64,000 nt of DNA from assembly GCA_030537935.1 (NCBI GenBank), contig JAUNUY010000001.1, forward strand, positions 16,820-80,819, read 5' to 3'. The DNA is from Eubacteriales bacterium (GTDB lineage: Bacteria; Bacillota; Clostridia; Lachnospirales; Lachnospiraceae). A program made the position numbers and the translations under genes. Shown here in pieces: positions 16,395 to 25,666 of this stretch. The stretch's first letter is position 1. Each line of letters begins with the position of its first letter. A model generated the notes under the pieces. The model saw only the letters and a list, made by a program, of their open reading frames with translations. It had not been told where the DNA came from and did no database searches.

Positions 16395-19300
16395 ATGTAT
16401 TTAAAAGAAGTTGAGATTAACGGATTCAAATCCTTTGCCGATAAGATACAGTTGAAATTTGACCAGGGCATTACGGCCATCGTCGGACCGAACGGCAGCG
16501 GCAAAAGTAACGTTGTGGATGCGATTCGCTGGGTACTCGGAGAGCAAAAAGTAAAGGAATTGCGCGGTGAGCGCATGGACGATGTCATTTTTTCCGGTAC
16601 ACAGCATCGCCGTTCGCAAGGTTTTGCCTATGTGAGCATGACGCTGGATAATCGGGATAAAAGTCTGCCGGTGGAATACGAAGAAATCAAGGTTTCACGG
16701 AAACTCTATCGGAGCGGTGAAAGCGAATATCGTATCAACGATAAGACCTGTCGTTTGAAAGACATTCATGAAGTCTTCTATGATACGGGGATTGGCAAGG
16801 AAGGCTATTCCATCATCGGTCAGGGGCAGATTGACAAAATTCTTTCCGGCAAGCCGGATATGCGAAGAGAACTCATCGACGAAGCGGTCGGCATCGTGAA
16901 ATTCAAAAAACGAAAGGCTGAGACGCGCAAGAAGCTGGCGGATGAGGAAATGAATCGTCTGCGGATTCTGGATATTCTCTCGGAAATGGAGCATCAAATC
17001 GGCCCTTTGGAGAAGCAGGCGGACAAGGCCCGGCAATATTTGCGATACAAGGATGAACTGCGCCGGTACGAGCTGTTTGAATTCATTCGCTCCTATGAGG
17101 AGATGAGTGCTGCTTTAAAGCGTTTGGAAGAAAATATCACCGATGTGCGTCGCACCTTGGAAGAAAAGCGCCATGCGGTAGAGCGGCGTCGGGCGGAGCA
17201 TCAAAGTTTGGATGCGGAAACGGATCGTCTGGAACAGGCCATCCATGAGCATAATGAACGAATCAAGGACGTTCTGAAGCGGATGAGCGACATCGGTTCC
17301 GGGGAAAAGCTGTTGGAACAGAAGATTGATTTTCTTCGCCGACATGCCGCCGACCTGGCGACACGTCGGGATATTTTGCGTGAACAACTTTCAGTGCGTA
17401 GCGAAGAAGCGGACAAGGCCGAGGAGAAGGCGGACGAGTATCGGGTTCGTTATGCAGAAATCGAAGAAAGTTTGATACCGCTCCGTGAACGTTTACAGGA
17501 ATTGGCGAAGACGGCCGCTGCGGATAAGGAGCGGCTTGCTGCATTAACCGGTACGGCGGAAACGCTGCGAGACCGCGAGCTGGCCATCAACCGGGATCTT
17601 TCTTATCATCGGGCCGTGTCCGAACAGCAGGGCGACAAAGATGCCGCGGCCGCGGCGGCCGACCGTCAACTGACGGCGGAGGCGGCGGCATTACATGAAC
17701 GGTGTGAAAAGCTGGCGCACGCCTTGGCGGAAAAAGAGGCGGAAGAGCATCGTTTGACGGAACGCAAGGATGAATTGCGGGTGGCAGTGACGGCCGCGGC
17801 GGAGGACATTCGTAAACAGCGGGAAACCTTGTCCTTAAAAGATAGGACGTTGGCGAAGGACATGTCCCGATGCCATGTATTGGAAAATATGGCAACACGG
17901 TATGAGGGTTACGGACATGCGGTACGTCGTGTGATGGAGCACTTTCCGAAAGGGGCGGCCAACCGCGGCGTGGTAGCAGATTTGATTTCCGTGGACAAGC
18001 GATACGAAACGGCCATCGAGACGGCACTGGGCGGCAGTCTACAACATATTGTGACGGATACGGAAGACACGGCGAAAAGCATGATTACCCTTCTGCGGAA
18101 GAATCGCTGGGGGCGTGCGACATTTCTGCCGTTGAACAATCTCCGGCCCCGGCAAAGAATACGGGATAAAAAGGTCTTGTCAGCGGCGGGCATCATCGAC
18201 GTTGCAGTCAATTTGGCGACGCTGCCTGCCGGTTATGACATCTTGGGGGATTATCTGCTGGGCAACACCTTGGTTGCGGAAACGGTTGATGATGCCGTTC
18301 GATTGAACAAGTCGACGTCCGGTTATCGTATCGTGACGACGACGGGTGAACTCCTCATGCCGACCGGTTCCATCAGCGGCGGCAGTTTTAAGAATACGTC
18401 CAACCTCCTCAGTCGCACCCGGGAACTGGATGAATTGCAGAAGACCGTTGCGGCGCAAACGGAAGAGATGGAGCGACTTCGCAGTGCGCTGGATGCAGCG
18501 GTGACTGCGCAGAAGGAGCGGCAGGGCATCCTCAATGACACCTATGATGAGCGTGAAATTTTACGGTTGTCATTGGCGAAGGATCGTGAGACGCTGGAGA
18601 ACGAACGTGCCCGTCTGACTGCCGTCCGGGAGACGTTGGCGGCAAGGAGTGCGGATCGTGAAGCGGTTCGGGATGCATTTGAAACGGCAAAAGAGCGGGT
18701 ACGCACACTGACGGCGGAAGCGGCGTCAGTGACAGCGGATAAGGAAGCGACGGCGACGGCCTTGGCGGATTTACATCGCAAGGATGCCGAACGTGCCCTC
18801 GAACAGTCGGATTGCGAAGCGTCGGTCAATGAATCGGAACGGGAGATGGCGGCGGTACGTCAAGCCCTGAACTTTGTGGATGAGACGGCAAAGCGTCTTT
18901 TTCGGGAAGCGGAAGATTTACGTCGGCGTCTGGACGAAACGGTATGTGAATTGTCGGAAACCGAATCGGAGAAAGCGACACGGGAAGCCGAAGCCGGCGG
19001 TACGGCGGATATGTATGAGGCATTGAAGGCCGAGCATGCGGGAGACGTTCAAGCCGTTCGGGCGTTGAGCGAGGCGCACCGGCAGTTAAAAGAGAAGAAT
19101 AAGGCGGTATATGAAGAACGGGAGCGGCTGAATCAAAGCGTTTTCGATTTGGAAAAAGAGCATATCCGTCTGGAGAATATTTACGAGAAACAAGAGGAAC
19201 GGTTCCATGCGAAAGTCGATTATATTTGGGACGAGTATGCCCTGACCTACAGTGAGGCGCGGGATATGGAAATGCCCGACTATTCGGATGTGGCCGTTGA

Positions 19301-19931
19301 GAAGGAGATTGAAGGGCGGAAGCGAAAGATACGCGCCATGGGCAGTATCAACGTCAATGCCGTGGAAGAGTATCGCGGGTTGAAAGAGCGATACGAATTT
19401 CTGGAGAAACAGAAGAACGACATTGAGGAGGCTGAAAAGAAGCTGAACGGACTCATCCGGGAGTTGGATGAAGGCATGGTGGAACAGTTTCGCGAGAAAT
19501 TCGGAATCCTGGAGGCCGCTTTTGAGCGGATTTTTACGGTGCTGTTCGGTGGCGGACAGGCATCCATGGAGATTTTGGATCCGACGGACATCTTGGCCTC
19601 CGGTATCAACATCAATGCGCAACCGCCGGGCAAGAAGTTGCAGAATATGCTACAGCTTTCCGGTGGCGAGAAGGCCCTGACGGCCATATCGCTGATGTTC
19701 GCCATTCAGCAGCTCAATCCGTCGCCGTTTTGTTTTTTGGATGAAATTGAGGCGGCCTTGGATGAACATAATGTATACCGTTTTGCAGAGTATCTCGGCA
19801 ATTTGACGGAGCATACACAGTTTATCGTCATAACGCACCGCAAGGGAACGATGGAGTCGGCGGACCGGCTCTATGGTGTGACCATGCAGGAAAAGGGCGT
19901 TTCGACGCTCGTTTCAGTGGCATTGGTCTAG
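16395..19931 (+). CDS. smc: Chromosome segregation ATPase SMC
   Basis: A 1,178-residue condensin subunit that extrudes and organises chromosomal DNA together with ScpA and ScpB, both coded near 57.4-58.9 kb in this window. The N-terminal head has Walker A GPNGSGKSN at residues 32-40. Long heptad-rich coiled coils run from about 170 to 500 and from 660 to 1,010. They flank a hinge near 510-650 containing GVVADLISVDKRYETAIETA and the glycine-rich GSISGGSFKN. The C-terminal head has the signature LQLSGGEKAL and Walker B FCFLDEIEAALDEHN. The alanine/arginine-rich coils are longer on charged residues than usual but not broken. Order rnc-smc-ftsY is classical. Confidence 0.97.
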   Translation: MYLKEVEINGFKSFADKIQLKFDQGITAIVGPNGSGKSNVVDAIRWVLGEQKVKELRGERMDDVIFSGTQHRRSQGFAYVSMTLDNRDKSLPVEYEEIKVSRKLYRSGESEYRINDKTCRLKDIHEVFYDTGIGKEGYSIIGQGQIDKILSGKPDMRRELIDEAVGIVKFKKRKAETRKKLADEEMNRLRILDILSEMEHQIGPLEKQADKARQYLRYKDELRRYELFEFIRSYEEMSAALKRLEENITDVRRTLEEKRHAVERRRAEHQSLDAETDRLEQAIHEHNERIKDVLKRMSDIGSGEKLLEQKIDFLRRHAADLATRRDILREQLSVRSEEADKAEEKADEYRVRYAEIEESLIPLRERLQELAKTAAADKERLAALTGTAETLRDRELAINRDLSYHRAVSEQQGDKDAAAAAADRQLTAEAAALHERCEKLAHALAEKEAEEHRLTERKDELRVAVTAAAEDIRKQRETLSLKDRTLAKDMSRCHVLENMATRYEGYGHAVRRVMEHFPKGAANRGVVADLISVDKRYETAIETALGGSLQHIVTDTEDTAKSMITLLRKNRWGRATFLPLNNLRPRQRIRDKKVLSAAGIIDVAVNLATLPAGYDILGDYLLGNTLVAETVDDAVRLNKSTSGYRIVTTTGELLMPTGSISGGSFKNTSNLLSRTRELDELQKTVAAQTEEMERLRSALDAAVTAQKERQGILNDTYDEREILRLSLAKDRETLENERARLTAVRETLAARSADREAVRDAFETAKERVRTLTAEAASVTADKEATATALADLHRKDAERALEQSDCEASVNESEREMAAVRQALNFVDETAKRLFREAEDLRRRLDETVCELSETESEKATREAEAGGTADMYEALKAEHAGDVQAVRALSEAHRQLKEKNKAVYEERERLNQSVFDLEKEHIRLENIYEKQEERFHAKVDYIWDEYALTYSEARDMEMPDYSDVAVEKEIEGRKRKIRAMGSINVNAVEEYRGLKERYEFLEKQKNDIEEAEKKLNGLIRELDEGMVEQFREKFGILEAAFERIFTVLFGGGQASMEILDPTDILASGININAQPPGKKLQNMLQLSGGEKALTAISLMFAIQQLNPSPFCFLDEIEAALDEHNVYRFAEYLGNLTEHTQFIVITHRKGTMESADRLYGVTMQEKGVSTLVSVALV

Positions 19932-19939
19932 GAGGCAGT

Positions 19940-20911
19940 ATGTGTGAAGAGAAGAAACAAGGGTTTTTCCGGCGACTGGTGGCCGGTCTGGCAAAGACGC
20001 GGGATAACATCGTTTCCGGGATGGATTACGTATTCAACGGATTCACCCACATTGATGAAGAGTTTTATGAAGAGTTGGAAGAAATTCTGATTATGGGTGA
20101 TTTGGGCGTGCAGACGACGGCGGATATTTTGGACCGGTTGCGAACGGACGTTGCCGAACAAAAAGTTAAGTCACCGTCGGCATGCAAGGACTTACTCAAG
20201 GACAGCATCAAGGCGCAGATGTTACCGGATGAAAATGCCTACCGTTTTGAAACGGAACGGAGCGTGGTCGTGGTTATCGGCGTCAACGGGGTCGGCAAGA
20301 CAACGTCCATCGGAAAGTTGGCGGCGCAGTTGAAAGAAGACGGGAGAAAAGTCGTCTTGGCGGCGGCGGACACCTTCCGTGCGGCGGCCATCGACCAATT
20401 GAAACTTTGGGGTGACCGCAGCGGCGTGGACGTGATTGCCCAGAATGAGGGGTCCGACCCGGCGGCCGTCATCTACGATGCGGTAGCGGCGTCAAAGGCA
20501 CGCAATGCAGATGTATTGATTTGTGATACGGCGGGACGCCTCCATAATAAAAAGAATTTGATGAACGAATTGGGTAAGATTGACCGGGTCATTCAACGCG
20601 AATACGGTGAAGCCTATCGGGAGAACTTGATTGTCGTGGATGCGACGACGGGTCAGAATGCGTTGAATCAAGTCCGTCAGTTTCACGAGTTAATGCACGT
20701 GGACGGTGTCATTTTGACGAAGCTGGACGGGACGGCCAAGGGCGGCATCGCCATCGCCATTGAAGCGCAGATGGGGATTCCGGTGAAATACATCGGCGTA
20801 GGTGAAGCCATCGGCGATTTACAGAAGTTTGATGCGGATCGCTTCATTGAGGCGTTGTTTGAAACGGGTGCGACGGCAAGTACGTCGGAAGAAAGCGAAG
20901 GTGCGGAATGA
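19940..20911 (+). CDS. ftsY: Signal recognition particle receptor FtsY
   Basis: GTPase of 323 residues that receives the SRP-ribosome complex at the membrane. The NG domain is complete: G1 [27 protein letters not shown]3 [10 protein letters not shown]4 [10 protein letters not shown] and the closing [12 protein letters not shown]. The N-terminal acidic A domain is nearly absent, as is normal for Gram-positive FtsY. It begins 9 bases after smc behind GGAGG, and its stop overlaps the AAA+ ATPase start by 4 bases (ATGA). That unusual neighbour is probably cotranscribed with the smc-ftsY pair. Confidence 0.97.
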   Translation: MCEEKKQGFFRRLVAGLAKTRDNIVSGMDYVFNGFTHIDEEFYEELEEILIMGDLGVQTTADILDRLRTDVAEQKVKSPSACKDLLKDSIKAQMLPDENAYRFETERSVVVVIGVNGVGKTTSIGKLAAQLKEDGRKVVLAAADTFRAAAIDQLKLWGDRSGVDVIAQNEGSDPAAVIYDAVAASKARNADVLICDTAGRLHNKKNLMNELGKIDRVIQREYGEAYRENLIVVDATTGQNALNQVRQFHELMHVDGVILTKLDGTAKGGIAIAIEAQMGIPVKYIGVGEAIGDLQKFDADRFIEALFETGATASTSEESEGAE

Positions 20912-21819
20912 ATTGGTTGCGGGAACAAGGTATCAGTGACAGACTGATTGCGGATATTGAACACTTCAGAGCGTTTTATAAGGTGGCCGAAGAGGATGAG
21001 GATCGTGTGGCAAATCCCGCTTACCCGTTTTTCGGCAAGGAGGCCCTGGAGACGGCCATCACGGTATTGTTGGACGGGGATAATCTGTTGATAACGGGCG
21101 AGAAAGCGACCGGAAAGAACGTGCTGGCGGAAAACCTCAGCCGTATTTTCAACCGGCCGCTCTTCAATGCATCGTTTAATATCAATACGGACAGTCACTC
21201 CCTCTTGGGCAGCGATACGTTCAAAAATAACGAGGTCGTCTTTCAACCGGGCTTGATTATGGAATGTGCCCGTCGCGGCGGTTTTGCGGTATTGGACGAA
21301 ATCAACATGGCAAAAAACGAGGCCATCTCCGTGCTACACTCGGCACTGGATTATCGCCGGATTATCGATATTTCCGGCTATCAGCGCCAGCCAATCCATG
21401 AAGCGACCCGTTTCATCGGGACGATGAACTACGGATATGCCGGTACGCGGGAGTTGAACGAGGCCTTGGCGTCCCGGTTTATGATTTTGGAATTACAGCC
21501 GTTGGGCAAGGATACGCTGGAGGATATTCTGGCGGTGGAATTTGCCGATCTGAATCCGGATGTACGGGAAGAGATTATCGGTTTCTTCCTGGACATTCAG
21601 GCAAAGGCACTGAATAGTGAAATTAGTAACAAGGTGGTTGACCTGCGCGGTCTCCTGGCGGGTATTCGTTCTATTCGCCGAGGACTTCGACCTGCGAGGG
21701 CTTTTACCATGGGCATGATTAATAAAACGTTCGATGAATTCGAACGGAAAATCGCCAACGATGTGATGAAGTTGCGGTTTCCGAAAGACATGGACGGTAG
21801 TCATTTTTTTGACAAATAA
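20908..21819 (+). CDS. MoxR-like AAA+ ATPase
   Basis: A 303-residue AAA+ ATPase of the MoxR/NorQ/CbbQ type, which usually works as a chaperone with a VWA-domain partner. The Walker A block is GEKATGKN at residues 64-71, with asparagine where Ser/Thr is usual. Walker B is VLDEINM (about 127-133), sensor 1 is FIGTMNYGY, and the arginine-finger stretch ALASRFMIL follows. A C-terminal lid domain contains VVDLRGLLAGIRSIRRG. The gene overlaps ftsY by 4 bases and is closed by a terminator. A fitting VWA partner lies at 36192-37934, on the far side of the xdh and adhesin genes. The client is unknown. Confidence 0.87.
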   Translation: MNWLREQGISDRLIADIEHFRAFYKVAEEDEDRVANPAYPFFGKEALETAITVLLDGDNLLITGEKATGKNVLAENLSRIFNRPLFNASFNINTDSHSLLGSDTFKNNEVVFQPGLIMECARRGGFAVLDEINMAKNEAISVLHSALDYRRIIDISGYQRQPIHEATRFIGTMNYGYAGTRELNEALASRFMILELQPLGKDTLEDILAVEFADLNPDVREEIIGFFLDIQAKALNSEISNKVVDLRGLLAGIRSIRRGLRPARAFTMGMINKTFDEFERKIANDVMKLRFPKDMDGSHFFDK

Positions 21820-21824
21820 CGTGA

Positions 21825-21853
21825 GGGGTTCCGGGTACAACCGGGGCCCTTTG
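21825..21853 (+). terminator. Terminator after the AAA+ ATPase gene
   Basis: GGGTTCCGG (21826-21834) pairs with CCGGGGCCC (21841-21849) through nine positions including two G-T pairs, loop GTACAA, followed by TTTGTACGTTTT. It ends the plsX-to-AAA+ run. Confidence 0.72.
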
Positions 21854-21889
21854 TACGTTTTAAAATACATCTCGAAAGATGGAAGATGC

Positions 21890-21918
21890 TTGTATTTTCA
21901 AGGCTCAGTCCTTATTAT
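21890..21918 (+). promoter_or_regulatory. Promoter and leader of the xdh operon
   Basis: TTGTAT (21890-21895), a 17-base spacer and TATTAT (21913-21918). The roughly 75-base leader contains a small hairpin GGACG-TTTC-CGTTC (21929-21942) and a TTTCTAC string at 21949-21955, but no complete riboswitch fold that I can recognise. Confidence 0.68.
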
Positions 21919-21998
21919 GAGTTTATCGGGACGTTTCCGTTCAGGGCATTTCTACACCGGTTAGATGACGGGAGCGACTGAATTAAAAGGAGGTACAT

Positions 21999-24299
21999 AT
22001 GGAGATTGGCAAGAGCTATTGTCGAGTCGATGCGGTGGATAAGGTCACCGGTCGGGCACGATATACGCAAGACTATCCGGTGCCGGGGTTGTTGACCGCA
22101 CGATTGGTCCGGTCGACGGTGGCAAACGGACGGGTCAAGCGTATTGATACGGCGGCGGCAGCGGCCGTGCCGGGTGTACGGGCGATTTATACCTGCTTCG
22201 ACGTGCCGGATCGGAATTATCCGACAGCGGGACATCCCTGGTCATTAGATCCCGGGCATCAGGATATTTCCGATCGACATTTACTGAATGAAAGAGTGCG
22301 TTACGTTGGCGATGAGGTTGCCGTCGTCGTAGCGGACAATGCGGTTGCGGCGGATCGGGCTGTCCGGCTCGTCGAGGTGGAATACGAGATCTATCCGGCC
22401 GTTTTCGATGTGGAAGAGGCCCTCAAGCCGGAGGCGATGCCGTTGCACCCGGACGTGCGCCCGGATAATATCATCGTAAAGAGTCAGTTCAAAATCGGTG
22501 AGCGTAATTTTGACGACTTGGCAAATGAGACGGATCTGACATTTGTGGAAGGCACCTATGATACGCAGGTGGTTCAACACTGTCATATCGAGCTGCCGGT
22601 ATCCCGGGGATATATGGAAGACGGTAAAATCGTTATCATTACCTCAACGCAGATTCCTCATATCGTCAGACGCGTCATCTCCCAGGCACTGGGGTTGGCA
22701 ATCGGTAAAATCCGCGTCATCAAGCCGTATATCGGTGGTGGTTTCGGGAACAAGCAGGACGTTTTGTATGAGCCGTTGAACGCTTGGTTGGTGCAACAGC
22801 TCGGTCGACCGGTGGAGGTATTCATTTCACGGGAGGAAACCTTCACTTCGACCAGAACGCGACATGCCATCCGGACGAAATTGAAGACCTTTGTGCGGTC
22901 GGACGGTCGTCTTATCGGTCGCCATTACGTGGGCTATGCGAACAACGGCGGCTATGCATCTCACGGACATGCCGTCTGTGCAAACTGTGCGAACGAGTAC
23001 CGGATGCTGTATCAGGATGAAGCAGTGCTTGACTCCACGTCCTATACGGTCTATACGAACCGGCCCGCAGCGGGCGCCATGCGCGGTTACGGCATACCGC
23101 AGGCATGTTTTATCATGGAAGCACATATGGATGATGTGGCAAAAAGTATCGGCATGGATCCGGTCGCCTTTCGGCGGAAGAATATGATGAAGGCAGGTTA
23201 CGTAGATCCCGTCACGACCATCACCTGTCACAGTACGAAACTGGATGAGTGTCTGACGCGGGGGATGGAACATATCGACTGGGCACGGAAGCGCACCGAA
23301 TACGGTCGGGATACGGGCAATATCCGCAGGGGTGTGGGCATGGCGATGTTTTGCTACAAGACAGGTGTCTACCCGATTTCCCTGGAAACGTCTACGGTTC
23401 GGATGATTCTCAATCAGGACGGCAGTATCCAAATGCAGATGGGGGCTACGGAAATCGGACAGGGGGCAAGCACCGTCTTTTCTCAGATGGCGGCTCAGAC
23501 GCTGGGCATTTCGTTTGAGAAGATTCACATCGTGCAGGCGCAGGATACGGATACGACGCCCTTTGATACCGGCGCCTATGCATCTCGACAATCTTACGTG
23601 AGCGGTATGGCCGTAAAGAAAACGGCTGAAGTCATGAAGGAGAAGATTCTGACATATTGCAGCGAACGGACGGGTGAACCGGCGGATGACCTGGACATTC
23701 ACGCAGACGTTATCGTACGTCGTACGGACGGTACACCGGTGATGGATATGGAAGAACTGGCTATGAATGCCATGTACAGTCTGGAACGGACGGAACATAT
23801 CACGGCGAATGAGACGGTACATTGTAGGGACAACACCTACGCCTTTGGTGCAACCTTTGCCGAGATTGAAGTGGATATGCGTTACGGTAAAATAAAGGTC
23901 GTGGATATCATCAACGTACACGACAGCGGGACGATATTGAATCCGGATGTCGCGGCAGGTCAGGTTCATGGGGGCATGAGCATGGGTCTGGGCTATGTCC
24001 TGGGAGAGGACTATATCTATGATGATGACGGCGTACAGCAGAATGCCAACCTGCTGCATTACAAGATTCTGACCGCGGCAGATCATCCCGACCTGCACCA
24101 TGCGTTTGTCGAATGTGAAGATCCGTCCGCGCCATACGGTAACAAGGCCTTGGGTGAGCCGCCGACATTGACCGTTGCACCGGCCATCCGCAATGCTCTG
24201 TTACATGCTACGGGGCTTTCCATAAATGCATTGCCCTTGAGTCCTCAGAATCTTTTGCGGGCCTTTGAAGCGGCGGGAATAGGAGAGAATGATGATTGA
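21999..24299 (+). CDS. xdhA: Xanthine dehydrogenase, molybdenum-binding subunit
   Basis: Large catalytic subunit (766 residues) of a molybdenum hydroxylase, predicted to oxidise hypoxanthine/xanthine to uric acid. The N-terminal a/b-hammerhead domain starts with VDKVTGRARYTQDY. Molybdopterin-binding blocks include IGGGFGNKQD, GAMRGYGIPQACFIMEAHMD, ATEIGQGASTV and, near the C-terminus, ALGEPPTLTVAPAI, where the glutamate is the expected catalytic base. The gene has its own promoter and an AAAAGGAGG site. It is followed by the FAD and 2Fe-2S subunits, each overlapping the previous gene. No cofactor-insertion gene is in the window. Aldehyde oxidase or hydroxybenzoyl-CoA reductase activity is possible by family, but the adjacent purine permease favours xanthine. 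Confidence 0.88.
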   Translation: MEIGKSYCRVDAVDKVTGRARYTQDYPVPGLLTARLVRSTVANGRVKRIDTAAAAAVPGVRAIYTCFDVPDRNYPTAGHPWSLDPGHQDISDRHLLNERVRYVGDEVAVVVADNAVAADRAVRLVEVEYEIYPAVFDVEEALKPEAMPLHPDVRPDNIIVKSQFKIGERNFDDLANETDLTFVEGTYDTQVVQHCHIELPVSRGYMEDGKIVIITSTQIPHIVRRVISQALGLAIGKIRVIKPYIGGGFGNKQDVLYEPLNAWLVQQLGRPVEVFISREETFTSTRTRHAIRTKLKTFVRSDGRLIGRHYVGYANNGGYASHGHAVCANCANEYRMLYQDEAVLDSTSYTVYTNRPAAGAMRGYGIPQACFIMEAHMDDVAKSIGMDPVAFRRKNMMKAGYVDPVTTITCHSTKLDECLTRGMEHIDWARKRTEYGRDTGNIRRGVGMAMFCYKTGVYPISLETSTVRMILNQDGSIQMQMGATEIGQGASTVFSQMAAQTLGISFEKIHIVQAQDTDTTPFDTGAYASRQSYVSGMAVKKTAEVMKEKILTYCSERTGEPADDLDIHADVIVRRTDGTPVMDMEELAMNAMYSLERTEHITANETVHCRDNTYAFGATFAEIEVDMRYGKIKVVDIINVHDSGTILNPDVAAGQVHGGMSMGLGYVLGEDYIYDDDGVQQNANLLHYKILTAADHPDLHHAFVECEDPSAPYGNKALGEPPTLTVAPAIRNALLHATGLSINALPLSPQNLLRAFEAAGIGENDD

Positions 24300-25185
24300 T
24301 GTAAATGCTATTTATGAGCCGGCGGATTTGGCTGAGGCCGTTCGTCTTTTGGGGGAACAGACGGATGCCATGGTTATTTGCGGCGGCAGCGATATGTTGA
24401 TTCAGAATCGGGAAGGACGCTATCGAGACAAGGCGTATGTCAGCGTCCGTCATTTGCCGGAATTACGCGGTATCCGTGAGACGCCGGACGGTCGTCTGAT
24501 GATTGGTGCGGCCTCGTCCTTCACGGAGATTATGGAGAGTGAAGCGGTGCAACGGATTTGTCCGTTGTTGGCAAAAGCCGTATCACAGGTCGGCGCCGTA
24601 CAGATTCGAAATATCGGGACCATAGGCGGTAACCTTTGTAATGCCGTGCCGAGTGCGGACTCGGCTTGTGCGGTTCTGGTCCACGAAGCGAAACTGCATA
24701 TTGCCGGGGCGAAGGGCGTGCGGGTCGTACCTGTAAAAGATTTCTATCGCGGCGGTGGCAAGACAGCGGTTGCAAGGGACGAAGTTTTGACGGCAATCGA
24801 AATCGGACCGGAAGCTGCGGCGGGCTATTCGGGGCATTACACCAAGTATGCCATGCGAAAGGCGATGGATATTGCAACGGTGGGATTCGGTATCCTGCTG
24901 AAGCTCAGTCCGGACAAGCGGCAGATTGCGGATGTCCGTGTCGCCTACGCATCACTGGCACCGCGTCCCGTTCGCGGATTTAAATTGGAAGCGGCATTGC
25001 GGGGCATGACCGTCGGGTCGGAAATCGTCGATGTGATTCATCAGACGTGTCTGTCGGATGTCAATCCGAGGGAAGGTCGACGCGTATCTAAAAATTTCAA
25101 GGAGAAAATCGTACGTGAAGTGGTAAAGCGGGCGGTGAATGACGTCATCGTCGCACAAGGAGGAAATCATGTATACGGTAGTTGA
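24289..25185 (+). CDS. xdhB: Xanthine dehydrogenase, FAD-binding subunit
   Basis: A 298-residue FAD subunit that passes electrons from the iron-sulfur centres to NAD+ or another acceptor. The FAD-binding motifs are clear: VICGGSDMLIQNREG near residues 30-45 and IRNIGTIGGNLCNAVPSADSA around residues 100-125. The C-terminal CO dehydrogenase flavoprotein-type domain follows. It overlaps the end of xdhA by 11 bases and the start of xdhC by 17 bases, so the three subunits are tightly coupled. Length and motif order are normal for XdhB/CoxM-type subunits. Confidence 0.92.
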   Translation: MMIDVNAIYEPADLAEAVRLLGEQTDAMVICGGSDMLIQNREGRYRDKAYVSVRHLPELRGIRETPDGRLMIGAASSFTEIMESEAVQRICPLLAKAVSQVGAVQIRNIGTIGGNLCNAVPSADSACAVLVHEAKLHIAGAKGVRVVPVKDFYRGGGKTAVARDEVLTAIEIGPEAAAGYSGHYTKYAMRKAMDIATVGFGILLKLSPDKRQIADVRVAYASLAPRPVRGFKLEAALRGMTVGSEIVDVIHQTCLSDVNPREGRRVSKNFKEKIVREVVKRAVNDVIVAQGGNHVYGS

Positions 25186-25666
25186 TATGATTGTAAACGG
25201 GGAGGCCGTGTCCGTACCGGTCGACTCGAGAGAGTTGTTGCTTGATACCCTGCGGGACCGTCTGGGTCTGACGGGCGTGAAACGCGGCTGTGAGGTGGGC
25301 GAATGCGGTGCTTGTACGGTACTCATAGACGGAGAACCGTTTGACTCCTGTATTTATCTGACCATCTGGGCTCGCGGTAAGGAAGTCCTGACCGTCGAGG
25401 GTTTGGCCAAGGATGGTTGTCTGCATCCCGTGCAACAGGCCTTTGTCGAAGAGGCGGCGGTACAATGTGGATTCTGCACGCCGGGTCTGATTCTTTCCGC
25501 CGTGTCTCTGGTGGGGAAGAATCGACCGATGACACGGGATGAGATTCGAGTCGGTATTGCCGGTCATCTTTGTCGATGTACCGGATATGAGCATATATTA
25601 AATGCAGTGGCGAAGGCGATAGACCATAACTTGAGTAAGGAGGCAACTCATGAAAATGCAAGATGA
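25169..25666 (+). CDS. xdhC: Xanthine dehydrogenase, 2Fe-2S subunit
   Basis: A 165-residue iron-sulfur subunit carrying two 2Fe-2S clusters between the molybdenum and FAD sites. The plant-ferredoxin-type cluster is bound by CEVGECGAC and the later DSC cysteine. The second, helical cluster is bound by CGFCTPG and CRCTGYEHI. The ATG at 25169 follows CAAGGAGG and gives the normal N-terminus. It overlaps the end of xdhB, and its own end overlaps the purine permease gene by 17 bases. All eight expected cysteines are present. Confidence 0.94.
   Translation: MYTVVDMIVNGEAVSVPVDSRELLLDTLRDRLGLTGVKRGCEVGECGACTVLIDGEPFDSCIYLTIWARGKEVLTVEGLAKDGCLHPVQQAFVEEAAVQCGFCTPGLILSAVSLVGKNRPMTRDEIRVGIAGHLCRCTGYEHILNAVAKAIDHNLSKEATHENAR

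Noticed and set aside
21919..21998. Possible purine riboswitch in the xdh leader (TTTCTAC string, CAGTC at 21906 facing GACTG at 21976)
   Set aside because: The upstream half of the supposed closing stem lies within the promoter spacer, and the two kissing hairpins of the purine aptamer cannot be formed.
22827..24101. A 424-codon open frame on the - strand inside xdhA
   Set aside because: It mirrors the codon pattern of xdhA, gives a His/Arg-rich sequence without any known motif, and lacks a ribosome binding site.
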